DNA of 64,000 nucleotides, from assembly GCA_041394725.1 (NCBI GenBank), contig JAWKHR010000037.1:1-64000 (forward strand), in the 5' to 3' direction. Of the stretch, positions 62,845 through 64,000 are shown one piece after another (positions within the stretch are counted from its first letter, which is position 1; each line of letters starts with the position of its first letter). Source of the DNA: JAWKHR01 sp041394725 (GTDB taxonomy: Bacteria; Acidobacteriota; Vicinamibacteria; Vicinamibacterales; SCN-69-37). Made by a program: the position numbers and the translations under genes. The notes under the pieces are model-generated. The model was not told the DNA's origin and searched no databases. It saw only the letters and a program-made list of their open reading frames with translations.

Positions 62845-64000
62845 ATGACCCCACCCGACACGGCGAGCAGGACGGCCCCGAGCACCGACTGGCAGATGGA
62901 CCCGACGGCGCGCGAAATCCGTCGCGGCGGCCGGCGGATCCGGCTGGCGGAAAAGCCGTTCCTCGTGCTGTCGGCGCTGGTCGAGGCGCGCGGCGGCGTG
63001 GTGACGCGCGACGCGCTCCGGCGGACCCTCTGGTCCGACGACACCTTCGTGGACTTCGACAACAACCTCAACAGCGCGGTCGCCACGCTGCGCCACGCCC
63101 TCGGCGACTCGGCGCGCGCGCCGGTCCACATCGAGACGATTCCGAAGGTCGGGTACCGGCTGCTCACCGCGCCCGGCCGCGACGTTCCCGGGACCCGCGA
63201 GGTCCGGGCCGTCGAGGTTCCCCGGACCCGCGCCGTGCCCGCGGCCATCGCCGGCCTGCTCGCGCTCTCGGCCGTGGCCGCGCTCCTGGCCGTGCGCGCG
63301 TGGCCGGGCGCGGCGACGGCGCGGACGTCCGGCCTCACGGCGACCGACAACGCCGATGCCCGGGCATCGTTCCAGCGCGGCCTGTATCTTCGCGGCCGGC
63401 AGGCCGGGTCGCCGGATCCAGCGGCCCTGCTCTCGCGCGCACTCGACGCCTTCGGCGAGGCCGCGCGGCTCGACCCGGCGTTCGCCGCGGCGGTGGCCGA
63501 GCAGGCCGACACGCTCGTCGAGATGAGCTTCGCCGGCGCGATCGGCTTCCGCGACGGCCTGACGCGAGCGCGCGACGCCGCGCGCCACGCCCTCGTCCTC
63601 GACCCCGCGTCGCCGGTCGGGGCACGCGTGATGGGCACGACGACGCTCTTCCTCGACTGGAACTTCGAGGACGCGCGGATCTGGCTCGATCGCGCGGACG
63701 TCGCGGGCGCCGCGGGCGCCGACGCGAAGACGACGCTGGCGCGCGCGATGTGGCTGGCGGCGGCCGGCGAGGCCGACGCGGCGGTGATCGCCGCGGAGCG
63801 CGCGGTCGCCATCGACCCGGCCGCGTGGTACGTCCGCGCCGATCTCGCGATGTTCTACCTGGTCGCCGGCCGGAACGCCGACGCCGCGGCCAGCGCCGCG
63901 CGCGTGCTCGAGGTCGCGCCGGACTTCGTGCCGGCGCGGGCGTATGCCCTGCTCGCGCACGAGCGGCTCGGCCAGTGGACGGCGGCGGCGGCCGACGCGC
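62845..64000 (+). CDS. Winged-helix (OmpR/CadC-type) membrane regulator with TPRs, partial
   Basis: The gene runs off the window, with 385 codons seen. Residues 18-110 form an OmpR/PhoB-type DNA-binding domain: PTAREIRRGGRRIRLAEKPF, LVEARGGVVTRDALRRTLW, FDNNLNSAVATLRHALGD, and the closing ETIPKVGYRLL. A transmembrane helix follows at about 132-150 (AAIAGLLALSAVAALLAV), then a TPR-like exported part (DARASFQRGLYLRG, SRALDAFGEAARLDPAF, ARHALVLDPASPVGARV). This CadC-like layout is very frequent in Acidobacteriota. The far end is missing. TAGAAT at 62824-62829 may be its -10. Confidence 0.87.
   Translation, partial: MTPPDTASRTAPSTDWQMDPTAREIRRGGRRIRLAEKPFLVLSALVEARGGVVTRDALRRTLWSDDTFVDFDNNLNSAVATLRHALGDSARAPVHIETIPKVGYRLLTAPGRDVPGTREVRAVEVPRTRAVPAAIAGLLALSAVAALLAVRAWPGAATARTSGLTATDNADARASFQRGLYLRGRQAGSPDPAALLSRALDAFGEAARLDPAFAAAVAEQADTLVEMSFAGAIGFRDGLTRARDAARHALVLDPASPVGARVMGTTTLFLDWNFEDARIWLDRADVAGAAGADAKTTLARAMWLAAAGEADAAVIAAERAVAIDPAAWYVRADLAMFYLVAGRNADAAASAARVLEVAPDFVPARAYALLAHERLGQWTAAAADA

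Overview
The window (about 70% G+C, genes on both strands, short gaps) looks like a chromosomal piece of an Acidobacteriota genome, probably Vicinamibacteria/subgroup 6. The assignment rests on family content: two MacB/FtsX-type orphan ABC permeases of about 820 residues, an acidobacterial VWFA-related secreted protein, an exported HExxH metalloprotease of the DUF5117/DUF4953 type, sortilin/BNR-repeat and TolB-like proteins, a membrane-tailed Ser/Thr kinase, and Gly/Arg-rich inserts in exported proteins. No 16S gene is present, so this is inference.

Layout. 0-7 kb: CDP-alcohol phosphatidyltransferase, GtrA-like protein, GH127 glycosidase, DUF3052 protein, then an amidase-GerMN-rph run and a truncated beta-barrel remnant. 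7-15.5 kb: metalloprotease, rdgB, vapBC, a frameshifted nucleotidyltransferase with a small partner, and a large BNR-repeat exported protein. 15.6-20.4 kb: an ECF-like sigma factor, a zinc-type anti-sigma factor, an unknown protein and a TPR-CHAT lipoprotein, which form one module. 21-25 kb: TolB-like protein and S9 peptidase. 24.9-32.7 kb: carbohydrate/stress block with GH15, ferritin-like protein, a small Cys protein, pirin, fused OtsA-OtsB and a second GH15. 32.7-35.5 kb: a Ser/Thr kinase broken by many single-base indels, then tRNA-Pro(TGG). 35.5-40 kb: a stretch that looks lower in G+C, with a small HTH protein, a secreted protein, a membrane-anchored DsbA-like oxidoreductase, a 20-cysteine secreted protein and a VWFA protein. 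40-45.2 kb: small housekeeping and accessory genes, mostly on the minus strand.

The most notable region is 45.2-55.4 kb. It is a compact operon for anaerobic aromatic-ring reduction: had, oah, a GNAT gene, dch, bcrC, bcrB, bcrA, bcrD, an SDR gene, a second GNAT gene and an Rrf2 regulator. Most junctions overlap or nearly touch. It starts at a near-consensus sigma70 promoter (TTGACC-N17-TATATA) with an 8-bp inverted repeat over the predicted start point. A set of three 20-bp direct repeats sits in the one large gap, between bcrA and bcrD. The genes encode ATP-dependent class I benzoyl-CoA reductase plus the steps from cyclohexadienoyl-CoA to 3-hydroxypimelyl-CoA, and probably the next oxidation. 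The GNAT-Rrf2 pair recalls badL-badM of Rhodopseudomonas palustris. Aryl-CoA ligase, ferredoxin and ferredoxin-reducing genes are not in the window.

55.5-64 kb: two orphan ABC permeases around an AraC-family regulator, an ankyrin-repeat protein, and a winged-helix/TPR protein that runs off the window end. Two copies of an inverted-repeat element with matching arms and core (about 20.95 and 41.49 kb) and several related 8-bp tandem repeats lie between genes.
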